From contig JAUJYZ010001069.1 of NCBI GenBank assembly GCA_033675265.1, forward strand, positions 162,139 through 226,138: a DNA stretch of 64,000 nucleotides. The letters run 5' to 3'. The notes under the pieces were generated by a model that saw nothing but the letters and a program-made list of their open reading frames with translations, did not search any database and was not told the DNA's origin. Positions 23,627-34,421 of this stretch are shown in pieces. The stretch is from Actinostola sp. cb2023 (taxonomy: Eukaryota; Cnidaria; Anthozoa; Actiniaria; Actinostolidae). A program made the position numbers and the translations under genes. The first letter of the stretch is position 1, and each line of letters begins with the position of its first letter.

Positions 23627-23750
23627 TAGAGTGCAAACACTAAAACCATGAAATAGTGCATAGTGCAATGTCTTGTTTTCTATTGTTCCATTGATGCTAT
23701 TTAACACTAAATAGTTTGTACTGTTGCACGGTTTTAGTGTCTGCACTCTA
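23627..23750. mobile_element. Hairpin MITE, GAGTGCAAA family (copy 3)
   Basis: Ends are TAGAGTGCAAACACTAAAAC and GTTTTAGTGTCTGCACTCTA. The left 32 bp is the closest local match (four differences by eye) to the terminus that precedes the large satellite at 50239-50270. Confidence 0.8.
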
Positions 23751-23977
23751 TGGTTCAATGATATCACCTTCTTGTCTATAAATACTTCTTTGAATTGGTT
23801 TCACGGATATAATGACTGCGCTCTATATAAGAACTCAATATGAACTGCAATATTATCAAATTATGCTACAATAATTTTATGAAATTTACTAATCATAATA
23901 GATAAAAACACAAGGATATCATTAGCACCACCTACTGTTGTATCTGTCAATATTTACTTATTCATTTCAATTCATTT

Positions 23978-24139
23978 AATAGCTGCTATTGAAGTTATAC
24001 ACTCCAATGACTCTGAACAAAGGTTTCAAGCTGAGGCTATTGGGTCAGTTTCTGTACATTTCTTGTACTTCTGACCAGATAGCTTCGACTTGAAACCGTT
24101 GTTCAGAGTCATTGGAGTGTAACTTCAATATCAGCTATT
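23978..24139. mobile_element. Hairpin MITE, AATAGCTG-ended
   Basis: Arms of about 65 bp share AATAGCTG.TATTGAAGTTA, ACACTCCAATGACTCTGAAC and GGTTTCAAG, as reverse complements around a 30-bp loop. There is no coding potential. Confidence 0.8.
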
Positions 24140-24180
24140 GTGATGTACGACAATCTGCCTATATCAAATTGGCTATCAAT

Positions 24181-24359
24181 TTACACCAGTTTTCAGAAAT
24201 GTTGTCCTTTTACAAAATACAAAGTAGTAAAAAGGAATTAATTAGAGAAACAAAAGAAATGCACTCGAGCTGAACTCAGGGTCATTGTTTCTGTAATCAA
24301 TTCCTTAATTTTTACTATTTACTATTATGTAAAAGGACAACTTTTTGAAAACAGGTGTA
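24181..24359. mobile_element. Hairpin MITE, TACACC-ended
   Basis: TTACACCAGTTTTCAGAAA and TTTTTGAAAACAGGTGTA are the ends. AATGTTGTCCTTTTACA pairs with TGTAAAAGGACAACTTT, and AAAAAGGAATT with AATTCCTTAATTTTT. It lies directly beside two other hairpins. Confidence 0.75.
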
Positions 24360-24360
24360 T

Positions 24361-24634
24361 AATATACAGCTACATGTATTACAAAAAAGGTTGGTGAAGG
24401 TTTTGTTGCACCTTGCATACCAAGCCCAAAATGCACTATGGGCGAGGTGAATGGAGTCAGCGAAAGGTCACAATTTTCCCAAACTTTGTCTTCACAAAGC
24501 CGGCATATTTTCTCCTGTATGTGCATGCTGACATTATTCACATATGATCCACAATACATTTCGGGCTTGGTATGCAAGATGCAAGATCGATGCAACAAAA
24601 CCTTCACCAACCTTTTTTGAAATAGCTGTATATG
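24361..24634. mobile_element. Hairpin MITE, ATATACAGCTA family (copy 1)
   Basis: Arms of about 60 bp share ATATACAGCTA, CAAAAAAGGTTGGTGAAGG and TTTTGTTGCA, with further pairing at GCTTGGTATGCAA-like words. Relatives with the same outer motif but different inner arms are at 34907-35203 and 45761-46050. Confidence 0.8.
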
Positions 24635-25445
24635 TAACTATATATTAGTATTTGAGGGCCACAGGTTTATAAGCCTTGCTATTGTGCTGAGCTAATTGTG
24701 GAAATAAAGATGTTACTTACAGTATATGCCATGTTTATCATCGAGTGCTTTACCAAGATACAAAGCACACAAAAAACTATTGTTTCCTTAGGGAAGGTTC
24801 ATTTAATATGACAAGGGGGGCATGAAGATGTTGAATTTGAAAACATGAAATTTTCAGAGTCCCCTAATGTGTAGTAAAAAATTTAAAGGCCCCCCTTTTA
24901 ACCACACAAAAAATTAATAACCCAACCCCCTCCCCCCTTCATATCCTCCAAAAAAAATTAGGGCCCCTGCAAAACATCTGCATGACCCCCCCTTTGTTTT
25001 ATGATTTGTATCTTGGTAAAGCACTCAAGGGTAAACATGGCGTTCACTCACTAAACGTATGTGTTTACAACATGAGCAGCAGTGTTGTACGTATTAGAAT
25101 ACAACACGCCACAATTGCTGTAAACTACTTATCCAACAAACAGTAATTTGTATAATCATTAAAATAATGTCGTTGTTTATAAAAGTTTTGAAGGTACAAA
25201 TCATTTTCCTTGCGAAAACCACTGTACATTTCACTTTGTATCAGACAACTTTCTTCACGGTTATGATTTCTTTTGTGTTTCCTTATGATTAATTATTAGT
25301 ACATGTACTTACATGAGAGAAGTACGGAAGACAACTAAATGATACATGTACGCTGGAGTCTAAACCCACCCCATCGTCTTATCTTTTGTCGTTGCCTACA
25401 TTTGTATTCAGCTAAATAGATAGACACGCAAGTGTAGCACGACTG
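24635..25445. other. Region downstream of zinc-finger gene 1
   Basis: It contains C-runs at 24890-24990 in a degenerate repeat-like tract (CCCCCCTTTT and similar). A TTATCTTGGTAAAGCACTC word at about 25010 is an inverted partner of GAGTGCTTTACCAAGATAC at 24751-24769. The zinc-finger gene's 3' UTR should lie in the right part. Homology with the second gene copy continues only about 18 bases past the stop. Confidence 0.5.
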
Positions 25446-26906
25446 TCACACAGCTTCAGCTGCTGCAGTAGCATCAGCAGTAACAGCAGCGGCAGCAGCA
25501 GCCATATGTTTTTTCTCATGTATTTTCCAATTAGGACCATTTTGAAATGTCTTCCCACAGTATGTACACTCGTAGGGCTTCTCACCAGTGTGGCTTCTCA
25601 TATGCATTTCAAGGATTACATTCTTGACAAATCCTTGTCCACATATCTCACAAATATATGGTCGAACTCCAGTATGTAGGGTTTTGTGACTCTTTAAAAC
25701 ATTTCTAAATCGAAAAGCCTTATCACAAATTTCACATTTATATGGTCTTTCTCCAGTGTGTATTCGCAGGTGTTCATCACGACCCCATTTCTTTACAAAT
25801 GACTTGTCACAGAAAGTACACTTGTATGGTTTATCACCAAAATGTCTCCTTGTATGTACTTTTAGACTATCAGCAGTTGCAAATGCCTTATCGCAGTTCT
25901 GACACTGGAATGGTTTTTCCTTGGTATGGGTTCTGACGTGCCTTTTAAGCGCCGTTGAAGCCTGGCAGTCTTTGTTACAGTAAGGGCAAATATGTTGTTG
26001 GTTTTTGTTAACAGTGTGACTTCTCACATGCCTTTTATATTTGCGTTTGTTAGTGAAGACCTCCTCGCAATGTGTACACACCAGTTCAACTTTCTTTCTA
26101 GGTTGTCTTATCTTTTCCTTAGCAACCACTTTACCTTGGTCTCCTGTGGTTTCTCCTTCAACAGTTGAGGTCCCTGCCATCTGAGTTTTGTCAACAGTTT
26201 CACCGATGGCCTTCTTTTCTTTGAGCTTCTTTAAATGTCTGTTAAGTGCTGACTGACTTGAGTACATTTTACCACAATGTGTACATTCTCTCTTTGCTGT
26301 AGTGTGCTTTTCTGTTCCATTTTCCACTTCGGCATCAGGATTTCCATCATTTTCATGTGTTTTCATGTGCCTATTGTAGGGGCCTTCACTTATATACATC
26401 TTGCCACATACAAGACATTTCTTCTTTTTTTTGGAGTGTTTTGTCACATCTTGATCAGAATTGATTGATGATTCATCTGATTCATTTGCAACATCATCAG
26501 GTAATTCAAAATCATCAGTGTCATCACTGACATCATCATCTTCATTGTCTGACTCATTTGCAACATCATCATCAGGCCTTTCAAAATCTTCAGTGTTATC
26601 ACTGGCATCATCACCTTTATTTTCCTGGTTGATTTGTGTTAAAATAGCCTTCATACTCCCTAAACTGCCATTCTCACCTATCTCTAGTAATGGAACAGGC
26701 TGTAAGTCAATACTCTCTACATTAGTTACGCAATACGTAACATTGTCAGATGAGAAGTACTGAATATTTGAAGATGAAGAGTCTGCATGGGAGGTGTCAG
26801 TCTTGTTACAAAGATCCAGAGCTTTAGCAAATAGAGCAGCTAATTCTTCATTGTTGTCAACACCATTGATGTCAGTTTGTATGGCAACTGTGCTATAAGT
26901 CTTCAT
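25446..26906 (-). CDS. C2H2 zinc-finger protein, tandem copy 1
   Basis: This encodes a 486-residue nuclear, probably DNA-binding protein. The N-terminus is acidic (about 98-152, runs of D/E/S) and a KKKKK stretch follows. Nine C2H2 units can be placed: Cys164/167-His180/184, a second at Cys208 lacking its last His, then seven regular ones from Cys277 to His467, the last four joined by TGEKP-like linkers. A short poly-alanine tail ends the protein. No KRAB, ZAD, BTB or SCAN domain is present. Fingers 4 and 6 look damaged: the core Phe of finger 4 is Cys (NKDC), and the core Leu of finger 6 is Arg (WGRDEH). The tandem copy keeps both. ATG at 26906 has A at -3. A splice acceptor (TTTAATTTCAG) sits at 26958. 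The frame is open from there to the ATG, so an N-terminal extension is possible, although the predicted first exon is non-coding. Confidence 0.88.
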   Translation of the reverse strand: MKTYSTVAIQTDINGVDNNEELAALFAKALDLCNKTDTSHADSSSSNIQYFSSDNVTYCVTNVESIDLQPVPLLEIGENGSLGSMKAILTQINQENKGDDASDNTEDFERPDDDVANESDNEDDDVSDDTDDFELPDDVANESDESSINSDQDVTKHSKKKKKCLVCGKMYISEGPYNRHMKTHENDGNPDAEVENGTEKHTTAKRECTHCGKMYSSQSALNRHLKKLKEKKAIGETVDKTQMAGTSTVEGETTGDQGKVVAKEKIRQPRKKVELVCTHCEEVFTNKRKYKRHVRSHTVNKNQQHICPYCNKDCQASTALKRHVRTHTKEKPFQCQNCDKAFATADSLKVHTRRHFGDKPYKCTFCDKSFVKKWGRDEHLRIHTGERPYKCEICDKAFRFRNVLKSHKTLHTGVRPYICEICGQGFVKNVILEMHMRSHTGEKPYECTYCGKTFQNGPNWKIHEKKHMAAAAAAVTADATAAAEAV

Positions 26907-26987
26907 GTTCCACTTAGTGATCTTGTGTAACTTGTTGCTTGTATGAATAACACCTTCCTGAAATTAAACACAAAAATCATATTATTC

Positions 26988-27098
26988 AGAGCATCAAGAG
27001 TAAATGGCCAGAATATGCTTGATTTGGGTTCAGTTTGAGTTTGAACTTCATACCCCAAGTTGTTTATGGTTACATGTAGAAGGTGAACTAGTGACTTA
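26988..27098. repeat. Paralogous block A of the zinc-finger duplication
   Basis: This matches 35668-35768 (AGAGCATCAAG.GTAAATGGCC, TTTGGGTTCAG, TTTATGGTTACAT, AGAAGGTGAACTAGTGAC). Both blocks sit upstream of the zinc-finger coding exon, so they are intronic remains of the duplicated unit. The block ends in GTGACTTA, the target used by the element beginning at 27099. Confidence 0.85.
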
Positions 27099-27334
27099 TC
27101 TGCCTTGAACCCAGTCGCTTCTTCGGAGGGGGAGGGGGACGACGGAAGGGGAGGGGGTATGACAAAGCAAAAAGAACTGGGGAGCATTTAAGTATCAAGG
27201 GAAGGGATTAGAGGGGATCGCAAGGGAAGGGAAGGGAGAAGAGAGGAAGAGAAGCACCTGGCAGATCGTGGTCGACATCTGTATCGCTGTTATCGATTTC
27301 TCAAAAATCGCACTAAATGATGAATTTAAAGCCT

Positions 27335-29205
27335 TAAGAGAGGATGTCCGTAAGAACCGAGAATCTCCCGACAGTTCAAAAAAATCGAATTTTCTTTTCT
27401 TTCGCCATATCATTCCTTTCGATGATCTCTTTTAGGGAAAAATACTAAAAAGTTCCAGCGATTTTTATTTTAGGAGAAATTTGCAATTTTTAAAAACCCG
27501 CCTGACGACTGAAAATTTTCGGCTAAATTATGAGCCAACTTTGAACGATCGGTGTATGTTCACCTCTAGCTCTACAACAACGACATCCATCAACAGTAAT
27601 AAACGGTTCTTGGTCTTTTCTACTGTACTATTTATTTTTCTGTATCTTTTGTAGTAATGTTTCAAATTTGGTTTTAAACAGGTATACAGAGCGCCATAAA
27701 CGGGACGTTGAAATATAGGCAATGTTTGAGGTACGAAAACGGAATCTGGTATATACATTTTTGGAGGAAAACGCCACGGTCCAGTAAGCTTCACTTTTGC
27801 TCTTTCAGTTTAGAAAGTTTCGAGCTTGGGAATTCAATGTAGCATTTTTGAGAAATAAAACTATTATGGTTGGGACTGCCAAAATTAGCATTAATTTCGA
27901 CCTGTCACGTTCATTTTTGTCATTAAAACACAAAACGTAATGCCAAAACACGAGTATATTGCACTTTTAGTTGATCACTGCCAACGGATAACAATCTTGG
28001 AGTGAATAGGAATGATTTTCAACCATACTTGAGCTATTTCAGCCACATTGAACTCCTAAAATATTGAAAATTAGCATATTCATTGATCAAATAAACACCG
28101 TAGTCTGGAAAATTGTGGTTCTTCACTCTGAAATGCTTAGAATTTGCTCCAAATAAGATTTACAAACAATTAAACTGATTTCTAGTTAAAACTGGCGCTT
28201 ATTGATGAAGAGTTTGGATATTTTGACTGGATGTTCCACTTTGCTGACACGCCAATTATGTAACGCAATGTAACTGCTACAAGTCACGCTACTGCACTTC
28301 GAATAACATTTTTGCGGCATGAAATAACAGTTTTAATCATAAAATATCAAACTAAACAGAATATATATTTGCTTGAAAGAATGGAATTTTGTTTTATCGT
28401 CGTTTAGACAAAATTCGTATTTTTTTCTGTGAGATACTGTTATCTGATCGACGATCTATGCTAATTTTGACTTTTGCGAGAGTTATTTACGACCGTCGAA
28501 GCTCAAATATTGTTGAAAATCATTTCTATTGACTCGAAGATTGTTTTCCATCAGCAGCAATCAACTAAAAGTGCAATATACTCGTGTTTTGGCATTACGT
28601 TTTGTGTTTTAATGACAAAAATGAACGTGACAGGTCGAAATTAATGCTAATTTTGGCAGTCCCAACCATAATAGTTTTATTTCTCAAAAATGCTACATTG
28701 AATCCCAAGCTCGAAAACTTTCTAAACTGAAAGAGCAAAAGTGAAGCTTACTGGACCGTGGCGTTTTCCTCCAAAAATGTATATACCAGATTCCGTTTTC
28801 GTACCTCAAACATTGCCTATATTTCAACGTCCCGTTTATGGCGCTCTGTATACCTGTTTAAAACCAAATTTGAAAAATTACTACAAAAGTTACAGAAAAA
28901 TAAATAGTACAGTAGAAAAGACCAAGAAACGTTTATTACTGTTGATGGATGTCGTTGTTGTAGAGCTAGAGGTGAACACACACCGACCGTTCAAAGTTGG
29001 CTCATAATTTAGCCGAAAATCTTCAGTCGTCAGGCGGGTTTTTAAAAACTGCAAATTTCTCCTAGAATAAAAATCGCTGGAACTTTTTAGTATTTTTCCC
29101 TAAAAGAGATCATCGAAAGGAATGATATGGCGAAAGAAAAGAAAATTCGATTTTTTTGAACTGTCGGGAGATTCTCGGTTCTTACGGACATCCTCTCTTA
29201 ATAAG
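27335..29205. repeat. Large palindrome, arms about 695 bp, spacer about 480 bp
   Basis: 27335-28030 and 28510-29205 are reverse complements with only scattered differences. Both begin at AAGAGAGGATGTCCGTAAG and run to AATCATTCCTATT-type sequence near the centre. An 88-codon frame occurs in each arm (27528-27794 minus, 28741-29007 plus) and starts only with GTG. The two translations differ at five places, so I see no sign of protein-level constraint and treat them as chance frames. Confidence 0.9.
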
Positions 29206-29263
29206 CTAAATATGGCTGAAGGTGGCGAAGAAAACGTCGATGACCTGAATTCCTCGCTTAGTG

Positions 29264-29470
29264 AACTAATAATAATAATAATAATTTATTTATTCACGTA
29301 GAACACAAAAGAGCTTACAATAAAACTCGTGAGAACGTGCACGTGCTAAAAAATCTAAAATATAATATTATAAAAAGTATATACTCCTAATCTATAATTA
29401 ATTCAATCACCACCCCTACCAACCCAATATAACTTGGGTTGGGTTGGAGGTTTTGGTAGTGTAAGTTCAC
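29264..29470. mobile_element. LINE-like 3' tail inside the foldback element
   Basis: It starts with an AATAATAATAAT run and TTTATTTATTCACGTAGAAC, then AT-rich DNA and an internal ACCCAATATAACTTGGGTTG hairpin near 29425. It interrupts the right side of the foldback element, which explains the asymmetry. Only a tail is present. Confidence 0.4.
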
Positions 29471-29883
29471 CGTTGATTTTATAGAAGAAATCATCCCTTG
29501 ACGGATGCAATAATAGATGTTTGACAACACCGATACTTTGACTTTATTATTCTAGCCTTTTGGCGTTTGAAGACTGTTGTGTAGTGTTCAGCAACAGTTG
29601 TTCTCAGTTTCAGTGTATATAAACGCTCCCCATTCCATGCCTTTCAAATAAAACAAGAGTTCACCACAGTCGAGTTTGTGGAACGCTTCATGAACTGATC
29701 TATCGCTTTTGAGTGAATTACGATTTTGAATATTTTTGCATAAATTTAAGTTGGCCATGTTGGATTCATTATCTGCCAGGCGCTTCCCATCTTTCTTCTT
29801 TCCCGTGCTCCTTGCGTGCCTCCTTTTCACTTTCTCGTCCCCCCTCCCCTTCCCCTCCAAAGAAGCGACTGGGTTCGAGGCAG

Positions 29884-30620
29884 GTGACTTAGTGGGTCTT
29901 GATAAATAACATGTCCTCAATATTCTGCTGACATAAGCCATTTAAGCCTCTGGCTTTGGCCTTACTTATGTAAATAACTGGAAACTTTTCTAATAAATTA
30001 AATCAATCAAAATCAGGGGGTTACGGATTAAAAATACAATGGCCCAAAGGAACGTGTTCGAATGGCTCCAATTTTTTTGTGAAATCGATTTCATTCGATG
30101 GAATAATAATCGAACGTTCGATTTCGATCGAACGTTTAATTGATTGATTACATTGTACGTCTGGACTTGTTATAAACAATCACTTGCCCGTTACCATTCA
30201 AGATAAATGCTTCCGTGGAATCAGAGGTTCAACTCTCAATGTCAATGAAAAGCTAAGAATACAATTACTTGAATACAGTCCAGTCAAGCCAAAACTATCC
30301 ATTGATAAACGACGCTAAACGGACTTGACTATTGGATTTAGACTTGACGCTGTTCAATGATCGACTCAAATAATGTTTTACGGAAACATGAAGAAATCAA
30401 AACAAACTGCTTATAAAACAAACGTTTTGCGGATATATTTTACTCATTTCCACGAGCTTTTATACTTACTTAGGTTTTCAATGTACGTAATAACATCCAA
30501 TGACTCCTCAACTCATTCAAACTTCCAATAATGGCGTCTTCTTTCTATTCAGAACGCGTGGGCACGGTCCGCAAAGTATTATGGGTCAAGCATCACATTA
30601 CACACTCCCTCCCTCCCCAC
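29884..30620. repeat. Paralogous block B of the zinc-finger duplication
   Basis: This block matches 38355-38965 in the same orientation. It includes CAATGGCCCAA, GAACGTTCGATT repeats, and a long near-identical run from CCATTCAAGATAAATGC to TCCGCAAAGTATTATG. It carries the predicted first exon of the zinc-finger gene. Beyond about 30620 the two copies diverge. Confidence 0.9.
30470..30590 (-). other. Predicted non-coding first exon and promoter of zinc-finger gene 1
   Basis: On the minus strand a donor-like CTAA|GTAAGTAT lies at 30470/30469, and the same junction is conserved in the second copy (38863/38862). Upstream is AAGACGCCATTATTGGAAG and a GC-richer CACGCGTTCTGAA block, kept in both copies. 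The ATGs in the exon are followed by early stops, so it would be untranslated. Splicing to 26957 would give an intron of about 3.5 kb holding the foldback element. The 5' limit is a guess; no transcript evidence is available. Confidence 0.35.
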
Positions 30621-32129
30621 CCCCAAATTAACCTTGTTTTTTTTCTTCTCACACTTCTGTAATTAGAGGCCCATCTTATTTCAGAAGAATCAAACTATTT
30701 GGAATTTATACTGTGTAACATAAAAGACAAGCAGTTTTGTGCCAAAGTTTGTGTGGCGTTTGTAGATAATTTTCTAAACATGTTTTGCAATTTTGAAGTG
30801 ATAGTGATGTACCTTCTGGATAAATTGGTCATGTGATAAAGGATTTTTCATCGCTCGGCAAAGCTAATTAAAGGCCACACAATGATCAATCCTTCATCAC
30901 ACTATCCTTCATCATTCAATATTAGCCCAGGGTGTAGGAAGGGCAGGGCCATGCATAACCCAAAATTCAAGGGGGGAGTTACAGTACCTATCAGAGCAAA
31001 AAAAAAAAATAGTACTCAACAAAGTTTGATAGGGGGACTGAGACTCAACTGCAAGGTCCAAACCCTTACCCTTTTATAATTACCTCCATGTATTTCTAAA
31101 ATGCTTAATCTGCTTAACAGTCGACTCTCTCGTAATTAGCGACCACATCAGGAAAACCTCAGGAATTGAAAAACGTGGTCGCATATGAGAGCAGTCACCA
31201 CAGGAATCCCAATAGCCACCACAGGAACCCCAATGGTACTAACATGAACTATATACCTGGCATTACAGCTTTACTTAAATTATATTATTACTTTATATTG
31301 ACAGTACTTGTAGTATCACAACATGGTCATAACTTTTCTACAAACAATACAGTAACAGGACGAAGCAATACAACAATAGGTTCTTTTGTTATTCAAATCA
31401 GTGGCTGCGTATATTCTATAATTTAGCCACATTGTTGTTATTGCATGTGGTTGCTTACCAGAGAGGAAAAACAAATGAAAATTTCAATAGACCAAATCGG
31501 CTAATTAAGTCGCACTGTTCACATTCTTTGACCCATTTCAAATCTTTTGGGAATACAGTTCTTTGTCTGTTGTATTTAGATTTCAATAGCTATAGAGCAT
31601 TGACATGGAAATGAAATGGGTGCTTAAAAAAGTGGGTGCTTAAAAGAGTGACTTAAAAGAGGGTTTGAATGGGGGGGGGGGGGGGGGTGGGGGGTTCTGT
31701 ATGTCAGTTAATTGTCAGTCAAATATTTGGTCATTTGTCAGTTAATTTCGTTACTTAACTATTTTAAAACTGGCCATGCATATCCTGGTTTGAACAATTG
31801 AATGTGTTTGATACTTCGATTATCAGTTGTCAGTTGAGTTTTATTTGTCAGTTAACAGTTATTTTTAAAGCCATTTGTCCTATAAAATAGTGACTTATAA
31901 AAGACCTCACTTATATAAATGGGAGATTTTCAATAGTGTTTGACTAGGATGCTTAGCGGGGTTTTGTAAAGGTGGTCGCTTAGGGAGCTGGTCGCTTACA
32001 GGAGTGGACTGTAACATTAAATAGTCACACACTGTAATTTAATTAATGTAAATTACATAAAGGTTAATAGTAAGCAATCTAATTCGTGAGTGTATATCAT
32101 GAAGACATAACCCAAGTGTAGCATGACTG
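30620..32129. other. Spacer between zinc-finger copies
   Basis: The spacer holds a CCCTCCCTCCCCACCCCC tract at about 30608, a 17-base G run at 31671-31687, and an inverted-repeat element at 31118-32013. Near 31700-31870 the word GTCAGTTAATTGTCAGT and variants recur. The 3' end of zinc-finger copy 2 begins about 32113. No separate gene is recognised. Confidence 0.5.
31118..32013. mobile_element. Tc1/mariner-like MITE, GGTCGCTTA family
   Basis: The left end ACAGTCGACTCTCTCGTAAT continues to TAGCGACCAC, and the right end has GTGGTCGCTTAGGGAGC...GGTCGCTTACAGG then AGTGGACTGT. These are diverged inverted repeats bordered by TA. The fragment at 7815-7980 belongs to the same family. It ends about 100 bp from the second zinc-finger copy's stop codon. 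Confidence 0.5.
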
Positions 32130-33593
32130 TCACACAGCTTCAGCTGCTGCAGTATCATCAGCAGCGGCGGCGGCGGCGGCGGCAGCAGCAGCAGCCATAT
32201 GTTTTTTCTCATGTATTTTCCAATTAGGACCGTTTTGAAATGTCTTCCCACAGTATGTACACTCGTAGGGCTTCTCACCAGTGTGGCTTCTCATATGCAT
32301 TTCAAGGATTACATTTCTGACAAATCCTTGTCCACATACCTCACAAATATATGGTCGAACTCCAGTATGTAGGGTTTTGTGACTCTTTAAAACATTTTTA
32401 AATCGAAATGCCTTATCACAAATTTCACATTTATACGGTCTTTCTCCAGTGTGTATTCGCAGGTGCTCTACAAGACCCCATTTCTTTACAAATGACTTCT
32501 CACAGAAAGTGCACTTGTACTGTTTATCACCCAAATGTCTCTTTGTATGTATTCTCAGATTTCCAGGAGTTGCAAATGCCTTATCGCAGTGCTGACACTG
32601 TAATGGTTTTTCCTTGGTGTGGGTTCTGACATGCAGTTTGAGCGCTGTTGCAGTTTTAAACTCTTTGTTACAGTAAGGGCAAATATGTTGTTGGTTTTTG
32701 TTAACAGTGTGACTTCTCACATGCCTTTTATATTTGCGTTTGTTAGTGAAGACCTCCTCGCAATGTGTACACACCAGTTCAACTTTCTTTCTAGGTTGTC
32801 TTATCTTTTCCTTAGCCACCACTTTACCTTGGTCTCCTGTGGTTTCTCCTTCAACTGTTGAGGTCCCTGCCATCTGAGTTTTGTCAACTGATTTATTGCT
32901 AGCCTTCTTTTCTTTGAGCTTCTTTAAATGTCTGTTAAGTGCTGACTGACTTGAGTACATTTTACCACAATGTGTACATTCTCTCTTTGCTTTAGTGTGC
33001 TTTTCTGTTCCATTTTCCACTTCTGTATCAGGATTTCCTTCTTTTTCATGTGTTTTTATGTGCCTATTGTAGGGGCCTTCACTTATATACAGCTTGCCAC
33101 ATACAGGACATTTCTTCTTTTTTTTGGAGTGTTTTGTCACATCTTGATCAGAATTGATTGATGATTCATCTGATTCATTTGCAACATCATCAGGTAATTC
33201 AAAATCATCAGTGTCATCACTGACATCATCATCTTCATTATCTGATTCACTTGCAACATCATCAGGTACAAAATCTTCAGTATCATCACTGACATCATCA
33301 CCATCATTCTCCTGGTTGATTTGTGTTAAAATAGCCTTCATACTCACACCGTCATTCTCACCTATCTCTAGTAATGGAATAGGCTGTAAGTCAATACTCT
33401 CTACATTAGTTACGCAATACGTAACATTGTCAGATGAGAAGTGGTACTGAATATTTGAAGATGAAGAGTCTGCGTGGGAGGTGTCAGTCTTGTTACAAAG
33501 ATCCAGAGCTTTAGCAAATAGAGCAGCTAATTCTTCATTGTCGTCAACACCATTGATGTCAGTTTGTATGGCAACTGTGCTATAAGTCTTCAT
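32130..33593 (-). CDS. C2H2 zinc-finger protein, tandem copy 2
   Basis: This 487-residue paralogue of the gene at 25446-26906 lies 6.7 kb away in the same orientation. It has the same plan: acidic N-terminus, lysine run, degenerate second finger without its final His, seven regular fingers, and an alanine-rich tail. Most of the protein is nearly identical, but fingers 4-6 differ at or beside DNA-contact positions: ATALKL against STALKR, PGNLRI against ADSLKV, and WGLVEH against WGRDEH. Here the hydrophobic core residues (Phe in NKEF, Leu in WGLVEH) are intact, so this copy looks the better preserved. The alanine run is longer (about 12 residues, coded by GCC/GCG/GCT-type repeats near 32159-32195). 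ATG is at 33593, and the splice acceptor at 33645 matches the other copy. Confidence 0.88.
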   Translation of the reverse strand: MKTYSTVAIQTDINGVDDNEELAALFAKALDLCNKTDTSHADSSSSNIQYHFSSDNVTYCVTNVESIDLQPIPLLEIGENDGVSMKAILTQINQENDGDDVSDDTEDFVPDDVASESDNEDDDVSDDTDDFELPDDVANESDESSINSDQDVTKHSKKKKKCPVCGKLYISEGPYNRHIKTHEKEGNPDTEVENGTEKHTKAKRECTHCGKMYSSQSALNRHLKKLKEKKASNKSVDKTQMAGTSTVEGETTGDQGKVVAKEKIRQPRKKVELVCTHCEEVFTNKRKYKRHVRSHTVNKNQQHICPYCNKEFKTATALKLHVRTHTKEKPLQCQHCDKAFATPGNLRIHTKRHLGDKQYKCTFCEKSFVKKWGLVEHLRIHTGERPYKCEICDKAFRFKNVLKSHKTLHTGVRPYICEVCGQGFVRNVILEMHMRSHTGEKPYECTYCGKTFQNGPNWKIHEKKHMAAAAAAAAAAAADDTAAAEAV

Positions 33594-33950
33594 GTTCCAC
33601 TTAGTGATCTTGTTTAACTTGTTACTTGTTTGAATAACTCCTTCCTGAAATTAAACACAAAAACAATATTAATACCGTTAAAGCTCGATTAAGCGCCCTG
33701 CTTCCAATAAGTGCCCCCCTCGAATAAGCACCCCCCTAGAGGTCTAAACAAAATTATTAGCGCCCCCTTTCAATAAGCGCCCCCCTCCTTCCAATAAGTA
33801 CCCCCCTCCCCCTAAAATGCAGAAACAACTCTCTTGTATTATTTAATAAAATAAAACTCTACCAATAATAAACAGAAACACGGTATACCATATGTCAATG
33901 CCGTATATTTACAGTATACCAGTATACAGTTTACCATTTAAGTACCGCAT

Positions 33951-34300
33951 GGTACCTGTTTACTATTTTTATTCACTGTATATATCGCTAATTGCATAAT
34001 CGTTGTCGGGTTGAAAATCATGAAAGCTATGACCAAAAGGAATTGTGGGAAATTAAAACTCTCAAATAACACTGTCACATCATTGACCTAGTTTTTTTAT
34101 CCAGACTTGTAGGATCTTTATAGTTAAATAGCTCATATACCTTCAAAACTACGAGAACATTGAATATATCTGCATGTAATGCGGGTCATGAACTGATTTC
34201 CCATCCATCCTTGCGGTCTCAGCTTCTATGATTTATGATTTTCAACCCGACAACGATTATGCAATTAGCTATATACATTTTGTATGTATGTTACAGTACC
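33951..34300. mobile_element. Nested hairpin MITE
   Basis: The ends GGTACCTGTTTAC and ATGTTACAGTACC enclose long arms sharing GCTAATTGCATAATCGTTGT and CGGGTTGAAAATCATGA as reverse complements. It is about 350 bp, non-coding, and sits inside the 33673-34635 element. Confidence 0.75.
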
Positions 34301-34421
34301 GTATACATAAAGAAAACATTGAGTTCAACATCTGAGAAAAGAAACAAGTGCCCTGCTTCCAATGAGCGCCCCCCTCGAATAAGCGCCTCCCCCTAGGGGT
34401 TTAAATAAAATTATAAGCACC

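Larger units (their letters stand above)
27099..29883. mobile_element. 2.8-kb foldback element with 8-bp target duplication
   Basis: The ends pair as CTGCCT.GAACCCAGTCGC at both tips, followed by G-rich/C-rich tracts. Both sides carry GTGACTTA (27091-27098 and 29884-29891), an 8-bp target duplication. The second zinc-finger copy confirms the original site as one GTGACTTA followed by GTGGGTCTTGATAAA. Inside is a near-perfect palindrome (27335-28030 against 28510-29205) and a LINE-like tail from 29264. An 8-9 bp duplication fits hAT, P, Merlin or Mutator-like elements, and long structured termini favour Mutator-like. No transposase was seen. Confidence 0.75.

Noticed and set aside
27528..29007. 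Two 88-codon frames in the palindrome arms as a conserved small protein
   Set aside because: Both begin with GTG, and the five differences between arms all change amino acids, so there is no sign of coding constraint.
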